The notes beneath the pieces were generated by a model that saw only the letters and a program-made list of their open reading frames with translations, did not search any database and was not told the origin of the DNA. A program made the position numbers and the translations under genes. Source: Spongisporangium articulatum (GTDB lineage: Bacteria > Actinomycetota > Actinomycetes > Actinomycetales > Kineosporiaceae). Taken from it: a stretch of DNA of 64,000 nt. Below, in pieces: positions 25,656 through 32,808 of this stretch (its first letter is position 1; each line of letters begins with the position of its first letter). Location: positions 310,001 to 374,000 of the forward strand of contig NZ_JBITLV010000001.1 in assembly GCF_044465595.1 (NCBI RefSeq), written 5' to 3'.

Positions 25656-25912
25656 GGCGTCGAGCCTACTTGGCGGGCCGGGCCCGCCGATCAGGCGCTG
25701 CGACCTGAGGCGGCGCAAGATCACCGCCGTGACGTCAATCGGCGGGGTTCGACCCGACGGAATGACGGATCAGCGGTGATCATGGGCGGGATCGCGCGGG
25801 TAGCGGGGGGCGCGGTCGGCGGGGAATGATCGGCGGGCATACAGGCGCAGTCCCCGGCGTTGCGGGCCACCTGGCGAGTCGATCCGCGGAGGTCCCCCAT
25901 GAGCACACCGAC
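25656..25912. promoter_or_regulatory. Divergent purL/nhaA control region with palindromes
   Basis: It contains a 17-nt exact palindrome GGCGGGCC-G-GGCCCGCC (25672-25688) beside the purL -10-like TAGGCT. It also contains an inverted pair GATCACCGC (25719-25727) and GCGGTGATC (25773-25781) separated by 45 nt. The second pair could form a cruciform or bind a dimeric regulator. No ORF here looks coding except the short leader at 25899. Confidence 0.45.
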
Positions 25913-25916
25913 ATGA
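25899..25916 (+). CDS. Five-codon mini-ORF overlapping the nhaA start
   Basis: ATG 25899 lies 6 nt after GGAGG (25888-25892), ideal spacing. It reads Met-Ser-Thr-Pro-Thr and stops at TGA 25914-25916, overlapping the nhaA ATG 25913 as ATGA. The DNA at 25899-25926 is an imperfect 14-nt tandem duplication of the start region. Translation of nhaA may therefore depend on reinitiation. Confidence 0.35.
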   Translation: MSTPT

Positions 25917-28345
25917 GCACAGCCACCACGTCCCTGGGGCAGACCGTGTCGGCGAAGGCGACCCGCACGGCCGCGAAGCTGCGCCGCCGGCTGACGCCCG
26001 AGGTCACGTCCACGGCGCTGCTGCTGCTCGGGGTGATCGGCGCCCTGGTCTGGGCCAACGACCCCTGGGGCCACAGCTACGACGAGTTCTGGCACGAGCA
26101 CGTCGCCCTGTCGGCCGGCGGCCACGCGATCGACCTGAGCCTGCAGCACTGGGTCAACGACGGGCTGATGACCCTCTTCTTCTTCGTCATCGGCCTGGAG
26201 GTGCGCCGCGACCTGGCCCTCGGCGAGCTGACCGACCGGACGCGGCTGATCGTCCCGTCGCTGGCCGCCCTCGGCGGCGTCCTCGCCCCGGCGCTGGTGT
26301 ACCTGGCCGTCGTGCGGGGCGGCCCGGACGCCGGGGGGTGGGGCGCCGTCGTCGCGACCGACACCGCCTTCCTGCTGGGCATCCTCGCGCTGGTCGGGCC
26401 CTCGTCGTCCAGCGGTCTGCGGGTCTTCCTGCTGTCCCTGTCCGTGGTGGACGACGTGGTGGCGCTGACCATCGTCGCCGTCGTCTACTCCGACGAGGTG
26501 TCGGTGCCCGCGCTGGCGCTGGCCGCCGTCGCGATCGCGACGATCGTGGTGCTGACCCACCTGCGGATCTGGCGCGGGGGCGCGTATCTGGTGGTCGGGC
26601 TCGTGATGTGGGTGGCGATGATCGAGTCGGGCGTGCACCCGTCGGTCGGCGGCATCCTGCTCGGCCTGCTGGTGGCCGCGTACTCGCCGCGCCCGCAGGA
26701 CGTCGACCGCGCGGCCGCGCTGGCCCGCGCCTTCCGCCAGTCCCCGCTGCCGGGCCTGGCCCGCCTGACGAAACTGTCCGTGGAGCGGGCGGTCTCGACC
26801 AACGAACGTCTGCAGGAACTGCTCCGCCCGTGGACGGCGCTGGTGATCGTCCCGGTGTTCGCGCTGGCCAACGCCGGGGTCGGGCTGGACGGTGCGGCGC
26901 TGCGGGCCGCGGTGCACTCCCCCGTGATGTGGGGCGTGGTGGCGGGTCTCGTGCTCGGCAAGCCGCTGGGCATCGGGCTGACGACGAGTCTGGGCGCCCG
27001 GCTGCGGCCCGAGACGATCCCGCCCGGGGTGTCGATGCTGCAGCTGTGGGGCGGCGCGGCGCTCGGCGGGATCGGGTTCACCGTCTCGCTGTTCGTGATC
27101 GACCTGGCCTTCGACGGCTCCGAGGCCGCGGACGACGCCAAGATCGGCGTGCTGGCGGCGGTTCTCGCGTCCACGGTGATGAGCTGGGCACTGTTCCGGC
27201 TCAGCGCGTGGCGGCACCCCGAGCAGGACGGCGCCCGCCCGATCATCCTGGACCTGCCGGTCGACCCGTCACGCGACCACATCCGCGGCCCGGTCGACGC
27301 GCTCGTGACGCTCGTCGAGTACGGCGACTTCGAGTGCCCGTTCTGCGGTCGCGCCACCGGCACCGTGGCGGAGGTCCGGGCCCGGTTCGGCGACCGGCTG
27401 CGCTACGTGTTCCGGCACCTGCCGCTGTCCGACGTCCACCCCAACGCGCAGCTGGCCGCCGAGGCGGCGGAGGCGGCCGGTGCGCAGGGCGCGTTCTGGG
27501 AGATGCACGACCGGCTGTTCGAACACCAGGGCCAACTGACCGCGGGCGACCTGGTCCAGCATGCGGCCGCGCTCGGGCTCGACGTGCCGCGGTTCGCGCG
27601 GGAACTCGGCTCCGGCGTCTACGCCGAGCGGGTCGCGCAGGACCGGGCCAGCGCCGCGGCGAGCGGGGCCGACGGCACGCCGACGTTCTTCGTCGGTGAC
27701 CGCCGGGTCGTCGGGCAGTACGACGCCGAGACCCTGACCAACCTGTTGCACGAGGCGAAAATGGCCGCGGGGTACCGGATGCCGGCCCGCCCGCCGCACG
27801 CCGACGTGGACGACGCCCTCTGGGAGACGTCGCAGCTGACCCCCGGCACGCGCAGCCGGTCGTGGCGCCCGCTGACCCGGGCCGACATGGACGAGCCGAT
27901 CGCCGAGACGCCCGACCTGCTGGGCTCCTACCCGCGGTTGGACGCCGAGCAGCTGCGCATCCTGGAACGCTACGGGGCCCGCCGACGGGCGGAGGCGGCC
28001 GAGGTGCTGGCCCACATCGGCGAAGCCGGCTACGCGCTGTTCGTGGTGCTGTCGGGCATGGCCATCGTGGTCGGCGGCGACAAGAACGACCACCGGCTGG
28101 TCTCCGCGCACGGCCCCGGCCGGTTCCTCGGCGAGCTCAGCCTGTTGACCGGTGAGCCGCCGGTCCTGGCCCTGAAGATGCACGACCCGGGCGAGGTGCT
28201 CGTCGTCCCCCGGGACCGGCTGCCGCAGCTGTTCGCCGATCACCCGGACCTGGCCGCGCTGATCAACCGGGCGATGCTGCTGCGCCGGGGCCTGCTGCTC
28301 GGCGTCGAGGGCGAAGAACCCGCGGCGGAACCGGTTACGCGCTGA
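25913..28345 (+). CDS. nhaA: Three-domain fusion: NhaA Na+/H+ antiporter - DsbA-like thioredoxin - cyclic nucleotide-binding domain
   Basis: 810 residues. Residues about 30-430 are a full NhaA: Ala-Thr-Asp-Thr-Ala-Phe with Asp150, Val-Val-Asp-Asp-Val-Val-Ala-Leu with the sodium-binding pair Asp180-Asp181, and Leu-Gly-Lys350-Pro-Leu-Gly. These correspond to Asp133, Asp163/164 and Lys300 of E. coli NhaA. Residues about 445-620 are a DsbA-like domain with Cys-Pro-Phe-Cys (475-478) and the cis-Pro loop Gly-Thr-Pro-Thr (588-591). Residues about 665-800 are a CAP_ED/cyclic-nucleotide-binding domain (Val-Val-Leu-Ser-Gly; Gly-Arg-Phe-Leu-Gly-Glu-Leu-Ser-Leu-Leu-Thr-Gly). NhaA-DsbA fusions are known in actinobacteria; the extra C-terminal domain is unusual. 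It is inserted between purQ and purL on the opposite strand. Confidence 0.93.
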   Translation: MSTATTSLGQTVSAKATRTAAKLRRRLTPEVTSTALLLLGVIGALVWANDPWGHSYDEFWHEHVALSAGGHAIDLSLQHWVNDGLMTLFFFVIGLEVRRDLALGELTDRTRLIVPSLAALGGVLAPALVYLAVVRGGPDAGGWGAVVATDTAFLLGILALVGPSSSSGLRVFLLSLSVVDDVVALTIVAVVYSDEVSVPALALAAVAIATIVVLTHLRIWRGGAYLVVGLVMWVAMIESGVHPSVGGILLGLLVAAYSPRPQDVDRAAALARAFRQSPLPGLARLTKLSVERAVSTNERLQELLRPWTALVIVPVFALANAGVGLDGAALRAAVHSPVMWGVVAGLVLGKPLGIGLTTSLGARLRPETIPPGVSMLQLWGGAALGGIGFTVSLFVIDLAFDGSEAADDAKIGVLAAVLASTVMSWALFRLSAWRHPEQDGARPIILDLPVDPSRDHIRGPVDALVTLVEYGDFECPFCGRATGTVAEVRARFGDRLRYVFRHLPLSDVHPNAQLAAEAAEAAGAQGAFWEMHDRLFEHQGQLTAGDLVQHAAALGLDVPRFARELGSGVYAERVAQDRASAAASGADGTPTFFVGDRRVVGQYDAETLTNLLHEAKMAAGYRMPARPPHADVDDALWETSQLTPGTRSRSWRPLTRADMDEPIAETPDLLGSYPRLDAEQLRILERYGARRRAEAAEVLAHIGEAGYALFVVLSGMAIVVGGDKNDHRLVSAHGPGRFLGELSLLTGEPPVLALKMHDPGEVLVVPRDRLPQLFADHPDLAALINRAMLLRRGLLLGVEGEEPAAEPVTR

Positions 28346-29024
28346 CCAGCGACTCCAGCACCGAGGTGAAGAACCGCAGGCCGTCGATGCCGGACCCCTC
28401 CGGGCCGAACAGCGCCTCGACGGCGTGCTCGGGGTGCGGCATCAGCCCGACGACGGTGCCGGCGGCGTTGCTGATCCCCGCGATGTCGCGGTAGGAGCCG
28501 TTGGGGTTGAAACCCTGGTAGCGGAACACCACCCGGCCCTCGCCCTCCAGCTGGTCGAGGGTGCGCTCGTCGGCGACGAACCCGCCCTCGCCGTTCTTCA
28601 GCGGGATCGTGATCCGCTCGCCGGGGGCGTACCCGCTCGTCCACACCGTGTCGGTGCGCTCGACGCTCAGCTCCTGGTCACGGCAGATGAAGTGCCGGTG
28701 GTCGTTGCGGATCAACGCGCCCGGCAGCAGGTGGCTCTCGCAGAGGATCTGGAAGCCGTTGCAGATGCCCAGCACCGGCAAGCCGCCGCTCGCGGGCGAG
28801 GCCGCCTTGACGATCTCGTCCATCACCGGCGCGAACCGGGCGATCGCGCCGCAGCGCAGGTAGTCGCCGTAGGAGAACCCGCCCGGCACGACGACCGCGT
28901 CGACGCCCTTCAGGTCGGCGTCGCCGTGCCACAGCGGGACGGCGGTGCCGCCGGCGATCCGGACCGCGCGGGCGGCGTCCCGGTCGTCCAGGCTGCCCGG
29001 GAAGGTGACGACCCCGACGCGCAT
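28335..29024 (-). CDS. purQ: Phosphoribosylformylglycinamidine synthase glutaminase subunit
   Basis: Class I glutamine amidotransferase supplying ammonia to PurL. 229 residues with nucleophile Cys88 in Gly-Ile-Cys-Asn-Gly-Phe-Gln, the oxyanion segment Pro-Gly-Gly-Phe-Ser-Tyr-Gly-Asp-Tyr, and the His-Glu pair in Met-Pro-His-Pro-Glu-His near residue 200. ATG 29024 overlaps the purS stop (ATGA). The 3' end overlaps the nhaA end by 11 nt, tail to tail. Confidence 0.95.
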   Translation of the reverse strand: MRVGVVTFPGSLDDRDAARAVRIAGGTAVPLWHGDADLKGVDAVVVPGGFSYGDYLRCGAIARFAPVMDEIVKAASPASGGLPVLGICNGFQILCESHLLPGALIRNDHRHFICRDQELSVERTDTVWTSGYAPGERITIPLKNGEGGFVADERTLDQLEGEGRVVFRYQGFNPNGSYRDIAGISNAAGTVVGLMPHPEHAVEALFGPEGSGIDGLRFFTSVLESLVSA

Positions 29025-29284
29025 CAGGCCGGGACCTCCGTAGCGGCCCGGACGCTGACGACATCCTCGATCACCAGGTTGGCCAGCAGGGTCTCGGCGG
29101 CCTCCCGCGCCTTGGCCAGCATGGCGTCGTCCACCTCGCCCTCGACCTCGAGCTCGAACCGCTTGCCCTGCCGGGCCCCGGCGAACCCGTCGAAGCCGAG
29201 CCGGGCCAGCGCACCGGCGACGGCCTTGCCCTGCGGGTCGAGGATCTCCGGCTTCGGCATGACGTCGATGACGACGCGACCCAT
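29024..29284 (-). CDS. purS: Phosphoribosylformylglycinamidine synthase subunit PurS
   Basis: 86 residues, typical of PurS, which bridges PurQ and PurL for ammonia channelling. Recognisable from Val-Ile-Asp-Val-Met-Pro-Lys-Pro-Glu-Ile-Leu-Asp-Pro-Gln-Gly-Lys-Ala-Val at the N-terminus and Gly-Lys-Arg-Phe-Glu-Leu-Glu-Val. ATG 29284 is preferred over upstream in-frame starts because it matches the family N-terminus. It is 58 nt downstream of the guanine deaminase gene, possibly in the same transcript. Confidence 0.93.
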   Translation of the reverse strand: MGRVVIDVMPKPEILDPQGKAVAGALARLGFDGFAGARQGKRFELEVEGEVDDAMLAKAREAAETLLANLVIEDVVSVRAATEVPA

Positions 29285-29342
29285 GACGCTCCAGTCGTTC
29301 GGCGGTCGGTAGGCGGGGTTACCCCGCAAAACTACCGGACGC

Positions 29343-29810
29343 TCAGTACTCGACCTTGTCGGCCTTGTCGTTCCAGTGCTGGAAGGGCAGCGTCGCGCCC
29401 GGGCCCCCCAGGTGCTGGACCTGGACCGGCCACTGCTCGACCGGGGTGGTGAACACCTCGTAGAAGGCCCGGTCGTCGAACCCGGCCTCGGCGGCGTCGT
29501 GCCGGTCGGCGGCGAAGATCACCCGGTCCATCCGGGCCCAGAGCGCGGCCGACAGGCACAGCGGGCACGGCTCGCACGAGGCGACCAGCAGGCAGCCGTC
29601 CAGCTTGAACGTCTGCAGCTTCTGGCAGGCGTCGCGGATGGCGACCACCTCGGCGTGCGCGGTCGGGTCCAGGGTCGGGGTCACGCGGTTCACCCCGACG
29701 CTGATCAGCTCGTCGCCCTTGACCACGAGCGCGCCGAACGGGCCCCCGCCGTCCAGCACGTTCTGCGCGGCGGCCGCGACCGCCCGCTCGAGCCATGCCT
29801 TGTCGTCCAT
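29343..29810 (-). CDS. guaD: Guanine deaminase (cytidine-deaminase fold)
   Basis: Zinc-dependent hydrolysis of guanine to xanthine. 155 residues with the deaminase zinc motif His52-Ala-Glu54 and Pro81-Cys82-Pro-Leu-Cys85. Asn-Arg-Val-Thr-Pro-Thr-Leu-Asp-Pro-Thr precedes the catalytic His, and the short C-terminus ends in Tyr, as in Bacillus-type GuaD rather than tRNA adenosine deaminases. It is placed between the 8-oxoguanine deaminase-like gene (24 nt upstream) and purS, which supports a purine-salvage role. Confidence 0.85.
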   Translation of the reverse strand: MDDKAWLERAVAAAAQNVLDGGGPFGALVVKGDELISVGVNRVTPTLDPTAHAEVVAIRDACQKLQTFKLDGCLLVASCEPCPLCLSAALWARMDRVIFAADRHDAAEAGFDDRAFYEVFTTPVEQWPVQVQHLGGPGATLPFQHWNDKADKVEY

Positions 29811-29834
29811 CGCTCTCCCTTTCCAGGCTCCCGT

Positions 29835-31133
29835 TCAGAGGTCCCACAGCCGGCGGGCCAGGCGGGCCAGGTCGGCGCGCGCCGCAGCCAGGTCGACACC
29901 CAGCAGTTCGCCGTCCTGGACGACGAACTCGCCGTCCACGAGCAGGTGCTTCACCCGCTTGTCCGGGCCCAGCACCAGGGCGGCCACCGGATCGGGGACG
30001 TCCTGGACGTCCTCCCCGGCCCAGATCGCGAGGTCGGCCTTGAGACCGACCGCCACCGCGCCCACGTCGTCCCGGCCCAGGGCCCGAGCCCCGCCCCGGG
30101 TGGCCAGGTCGAGCACCTGGGCGCAGGTCATCGAGGTGGCGTCGCCGGTGCGCTGGCGCCCGGTGAACAGGGCCTGGCGCAGCTCGGTGAAGAGCGAGCC
30201 CGACTCGTTGCTGGCCACGCCGTCCACGCCCAGCCCCACGGGCGCACCGGCGGCGACCAGGTCGCTCACCCGGCAGAAGCCGGAGGCCAGCCGGGCGTTG
30301 CTGCTCGGGCAGTGCGCGACCCCGGTGCCGGTGGCGCCGAGCCGGGCGACCTCGGCGTCGTCGAAGTGGATGCCGTGCGCGAACCAGACGTCGTCGCCGA
30401 TCCAGCCCCACTCCGCGACCAGGTCGAGCGGGCGTCGCCCGTAGCGGGCGAGGGTGTCGCGCTCCTCGTCGAGGGTCTCGCAGAGGTGCGTGTGCAGCTG
30501 CGTGCCGAGCCGGCGGGCCAGGTCGGCGCTCTCCTGCATCAGGCGCGGGGTGACCGTGAAGGGCGAGCAGGGGGCGACGGTGACGACGATCCGGTCACCG
30601 TCGTGCAGCCGCTCGAAGACCGACTGCGTGCTGGCCAGGATGGCGTCGGTCTCCTCGACCACGCCGTCGGGCGGCAGGCCGCCCTGGGACTCGCCCAGGT
30701 CCATCGACCCGCGGGCCACATGGGCGCGGATGCCGACCTGGCGGGCCGCCGCGGCGATCCGGTCGAACACCGAGTCGTCGCCGCGGGGCACCAGGTAGTG
30801 GTGATCGGCGGCGGTGGTGCAGCCGGTCATGGCCAACTCGGCGAGACCGACGAGCGCGGCCGCGTGGACGTCGTCCGGGTCGAGCGAGTTCCAGACCGGG
30901 TACAGCGTGGTGAGCCACCCGAACAGGCCGTCGTCCACCGCCCGGCCGCGGGTGGCCCATTGGTACAGGTGGTGGTGGGTGTTCACGAACCCGGCGGTGA
31001 GGATGTCGCCGTCGGCGTCCAGCACCCGGTCGCCCGGTTCGGCGGGCACGTCGCCGACCGCGGTGATCACGCCGTCCTCGACGGCCACGTCGCCGTACGT
31101 GCGGGCGCCGCGGATCACCAGTCGGGAGGTCAT
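29835..31133 (-). CDS. Amidohydrolase of the 8-oxoguanine deaminase / AtzB-like group
   Basis: 432 residues, metal-dependent amidohydrolase: His53-x-His55 in Asn-Thr-His-His-His-Leu-Tyr-Gln-Trp, Leu-His-Thr-His-Leu-Cys-Glu-Thr mid-protein, a His in Phe-Ala-His-Gly, and Gly-Val-Asp-Gly-Val-Ala-Ser-Asn-Glu towards the end. The Gln-Trp pair and overall plan match 8-oxoguanine deaminases, which clear oxidised guanine to urate. Neighbouring guaD and pur genes agree. A related S-adenosylhomocysteine or hydroxyatrazine-type specificity cannot be excluded by eye. It is divergent from the MBL gene. Confidence 0.78.
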   Translation of the reverse strand: MTSRLVIRGARTYGDVAVEDGVITAVGDVPAEPGDRVLDADGDILTAGFVNTHHHLYQWATRGRAVDDGLFGWLTTLYPVWNSLDPDDVHAAALVGLAELAMTGCTTAADHHYLVPRGDDSVFDRIAAAARQVGIRAHVARGSMDLGESQGGLPPDGVVEETDAILASTQSVFERLHDGDRIVVTVAPCSPFTVTPRLMQESADLARRLGTQLHTHLCETLDEERDTLARYGRRPLDLVAEWGWIGDDVWFAHGIHFDDAEVARLGATGTGVAHCPSSNARLASGFCRVSDLVAAGAPVGLGVDGVASNESGSLFTELRQALFTGRQRTGDATSMTCAQVLDLATRGGARALGRDDVGAVAVGLKADLAIWAGEDVQDVPDPVAALVLGPDKRVKHLLVDGEFVVQDGELLGVDLAAARADLARLARRLWDL

Positions 31134-31184
31134 GTCCGGGACGGTAACCGGCGGCTGTTGCGAGGACGTGACAGGCTGGGCCGC

Positions 31185-31832
31185 GTGATCGTCACCCACA
31201 TCGGCCATTCCTGCCTGCTGGTCGAGGTCGCCGGGGCGCGCCTCCTGATCGACCCGGGCGCCTTCTCGCACGGCTGGGTCGAACTGACCGACCTGGACGC
31301 CGTGCTGGTCACCCACCAGCACCCCGACCATCTGGACGTCGAACGGCTGCCGGCCCTGCTGGAGGCCAACCCGCAGGCGTCGCTGCTGACGGAGCCGGAG
31401 GCGGCGGCCGAGCTGGAGAAGGTCGGCATCGACGCGGCGGCCCTGCACGTCGACCAGTCGCTGACGCTGGGCTCGGTGACCGTGACCGGCGTCGGTGGGG
31501 TGCACGCCGAGATCGACCCGGCCATCCCGCGGGTGGGCAACGTGGGGCTGCTGGTGTCGGCGGCCGGCGAACCGACCCTGTTCCACCCGGGCGACACCTA
31601 CGAGTACACGCCGGCCGGGGTCGACGTGCTGGCCTTCCCCCTGCAGGCGCCCTGGACGAAGTTCAGCGAGACCTCCGCGTTCGTGCAGGCCGTGGGCGCC
31701 TCGTCGCTGTTCCCGATCCACGACGCGCTGCTGCAGCCGTTCGCGCGCAACGTCTACCTGGGCAACCTGGGCCGGGTCGCGCCCGAGCTGTCGGTGACCG
31801 ACCTGAACGGCGCCGGGCCGAGCGAGTTCTGA
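31185..31832 (+). CDS. MBL-fold metal-dependent hydrolase (UPF0173-like)
   Basis: 215 residues. The metallo-beta-lactamase zinc motif Val-Thr-His-Gln-His-Pro-Asp-His-Leu-Asp (HxHxDH) occurs at about residues 44-53. Gly-His-Ser-Cys-Leu-Leu near the start and Phe-His-Pro-Gly-Asp-Thr provide further ligands, as in UPF0173/UlaG-like hydrolases. GTG 31185 is the first plausible start. It is divergent from the deaminase gene by 51 nt. Substrate unknown. Confidence 0.8.
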   Translation: MIVTHIGHSCLLVEVAGARLLIDPGAFSHGWVELTDLDAVLVTHQHPDHLDVERLPALLEANPQASLLTEPEAAAELEKVGIDAAALHVDQSLTLGSVTVTGVGGVHAEIDPAIPRVGNVGLLVSAAGEPTLFHPGDTYEYTPAGVDVLAFPLQAPWTKFSETSAFVQAVGASSLFPIHDALLQPFARNVYLGNLGRVAPELSVTDLNGAGPSEF

Positions 31833-31836
31833 CCAT

Positions 31837-31868
31837 CCTGGTACGTTCTCGTACCAGCTCGTACCAGG
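31837..31868. promoter_or_regulatory. Candidate operator upstream of the SDR gene
   Basis: CTGGTACG (31838-31845), TTCT, CGTACCAG (31850-31857) form a perfect 8-bp dyad, and a second CGTACCAGG half-site follows at 31860-31868. The layout (dyad plus extra half-site, 13 nt before the SDR start) fits binding by a TetR- or GntR-type repressor encoded elsewhere. Confidence 0.5.
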
Positions 31869-31881
31869 ACCGGAGGCGTCG

Positions 31882-32736
31882 ATGGGTTCATTCCAGGGCA
31901 AGGTGGCCGTGGTGACCGGCGCCGGGTCGGGCATCGGCCGCGCCCTCGCGCTCGGTCTGGCCGACCGGGGCGCCCGGCTGGCGCTGAGTGACGTGGACGA
32001 CTCCGGGCTGGCCGCGACGGTCGAGGCGGCCCGCGCGCAGCGGGCCGAGGTGCACTCCGCACACCTGGACGTGGGCGACCGAGTCGCGTTCGAGGCCTAC
32101 GCCGAGGCGGTGGCCGGGCACTACGGGGTGGTCCACCAGATCTACAACAACGCCGGGATCAGCGGCTCGGGCTCGTCGATCCTCGAGGCCACGTTGGCGG
32201 ACTACGACCGCCTGCTCGCCGTGAACCTCTGGGGCGTGCTGCACGGCACGAAGATCTTCCTGCCGCACCTGATCGCCTCCGGTGACGGGCACGTCGTGAA
32301 CATCTCCAGCCTGAACGGCTTCATGGCTCAGCCGATGCTCGGCGAGTACGTGACCGCCAAGTTCGCCGTGCGCGGCTTCACCGAGACGCTGGCCGCCGAG
32401 CTGGCGGTCAGCGGCGCGCCGGTGCGGGCGACCGTCGTGCACCCCGGCGGGGTGCACACCAACATCGCCACCGCGGCGCTGGAGGCCCGCGAGGCGCGCG
32501 GGGGCACCGTGACGGACGCCGACCGGGCCCGGGTCCGGATGTACAACGAGAAGCTGCTGGTCATGCCGCCGGAGAAGGCCGCCGCGATCATCCTGGACGG
32601 CGTGGCCGCCGGCCGGCCGCGGGTGCTGGTCGGGCGCGACGCGAAGGCCGTCGACCTCCTGGTCCGCACGCTGCCGCGGTTCTACCCGCGCCTCGTCGCG
32701 CGGGTCACCCGGCGCATGCTGTCGCGGACCGGTTGA
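31882..32736 (+). CDS. Short-chain dehydrogenase/reductase
   Basis: 284 residues. Cofactor motif Thr12-Gly-Ala-Gly-Ser-Gly-Ile-Gly19, Asn-Asn-Ala-Gly (89-92), catalytic Ser142/143, Tyr156 and Lys160 (Tyr-Val-Thr-Ala-Lys). Asp37 after the second strand points to NAD(H) rather than NADP(H). The C-terminal extension of about 40 basic residues is typical of SDRs linked to lipid or steroid metabolism in actinobacteria. GGAGGC precedes ATG 31882. The substrate is unknown; the palindrome just upstream suggests local repression. Confidence 0.85.
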   Translation: MGSFQGKVAVVTGAGSGIGRALALGLADRGARLALSDVDDSGLAATVEAARAQRAEVHSAHLDVGDRVAFEAYAEAVAGHYGVVHQIYNNAGISGSGSSILEATLADYDRLLAVNLWGVLHGTKIFLPHLIASGDGHVVNISSLNGFMAQPMLGEYVTAKFAVRGFTETLAAELAVSGAPVRATVVHPGGVHTNIATAALEAREARGGTVTDADRARVRMYNEKLLVMPPEKAAAIILDGVAAGRPRVLVGRDAKAVDLLVRTLPRFYPRLVARVTRRMLSRTG

Positions 32737-32808
32737 TCGGCGCCGCAGCCGGGTTCGCGCGAGTTCCGCTCGGCCGTTCCCGGCCGGGTCCGTGATCTTC
32801 GCCGAACG

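Noticed and set aside
23004..25829. Long plus-strand open frame opposite purL
   Set aside because: Same reason: shadow of purL with low-complexity His/Val/Arg/Gly content and no ribosome-binding site.
28240..28644. Possibility that the C-terminal end of the nhaA fusion is a frameshifted cNMP-thioredoxin reductase gene
   Set aside because: After the CAP_ED domain the frame ends naturally at 28345 against purQ on the other strand; no FAD or reductase motifs follow in any frame, so this is a domain boundary, not a frameshift.
29835..31934. Minus-strand frame extending upstream of the deaminase start into the MBL gene
   Set aside because: The upstream part is antisense to the MBL hydrolase and lacks family similarity; the ATG at 31133 gives the normal amidohydrolase N-terminus.
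32737..32808. Terminator between SDR and purD genes
   Set aside because: Only a 5-bp CGGCC/GGCCG pairing is visible, too weak to call.
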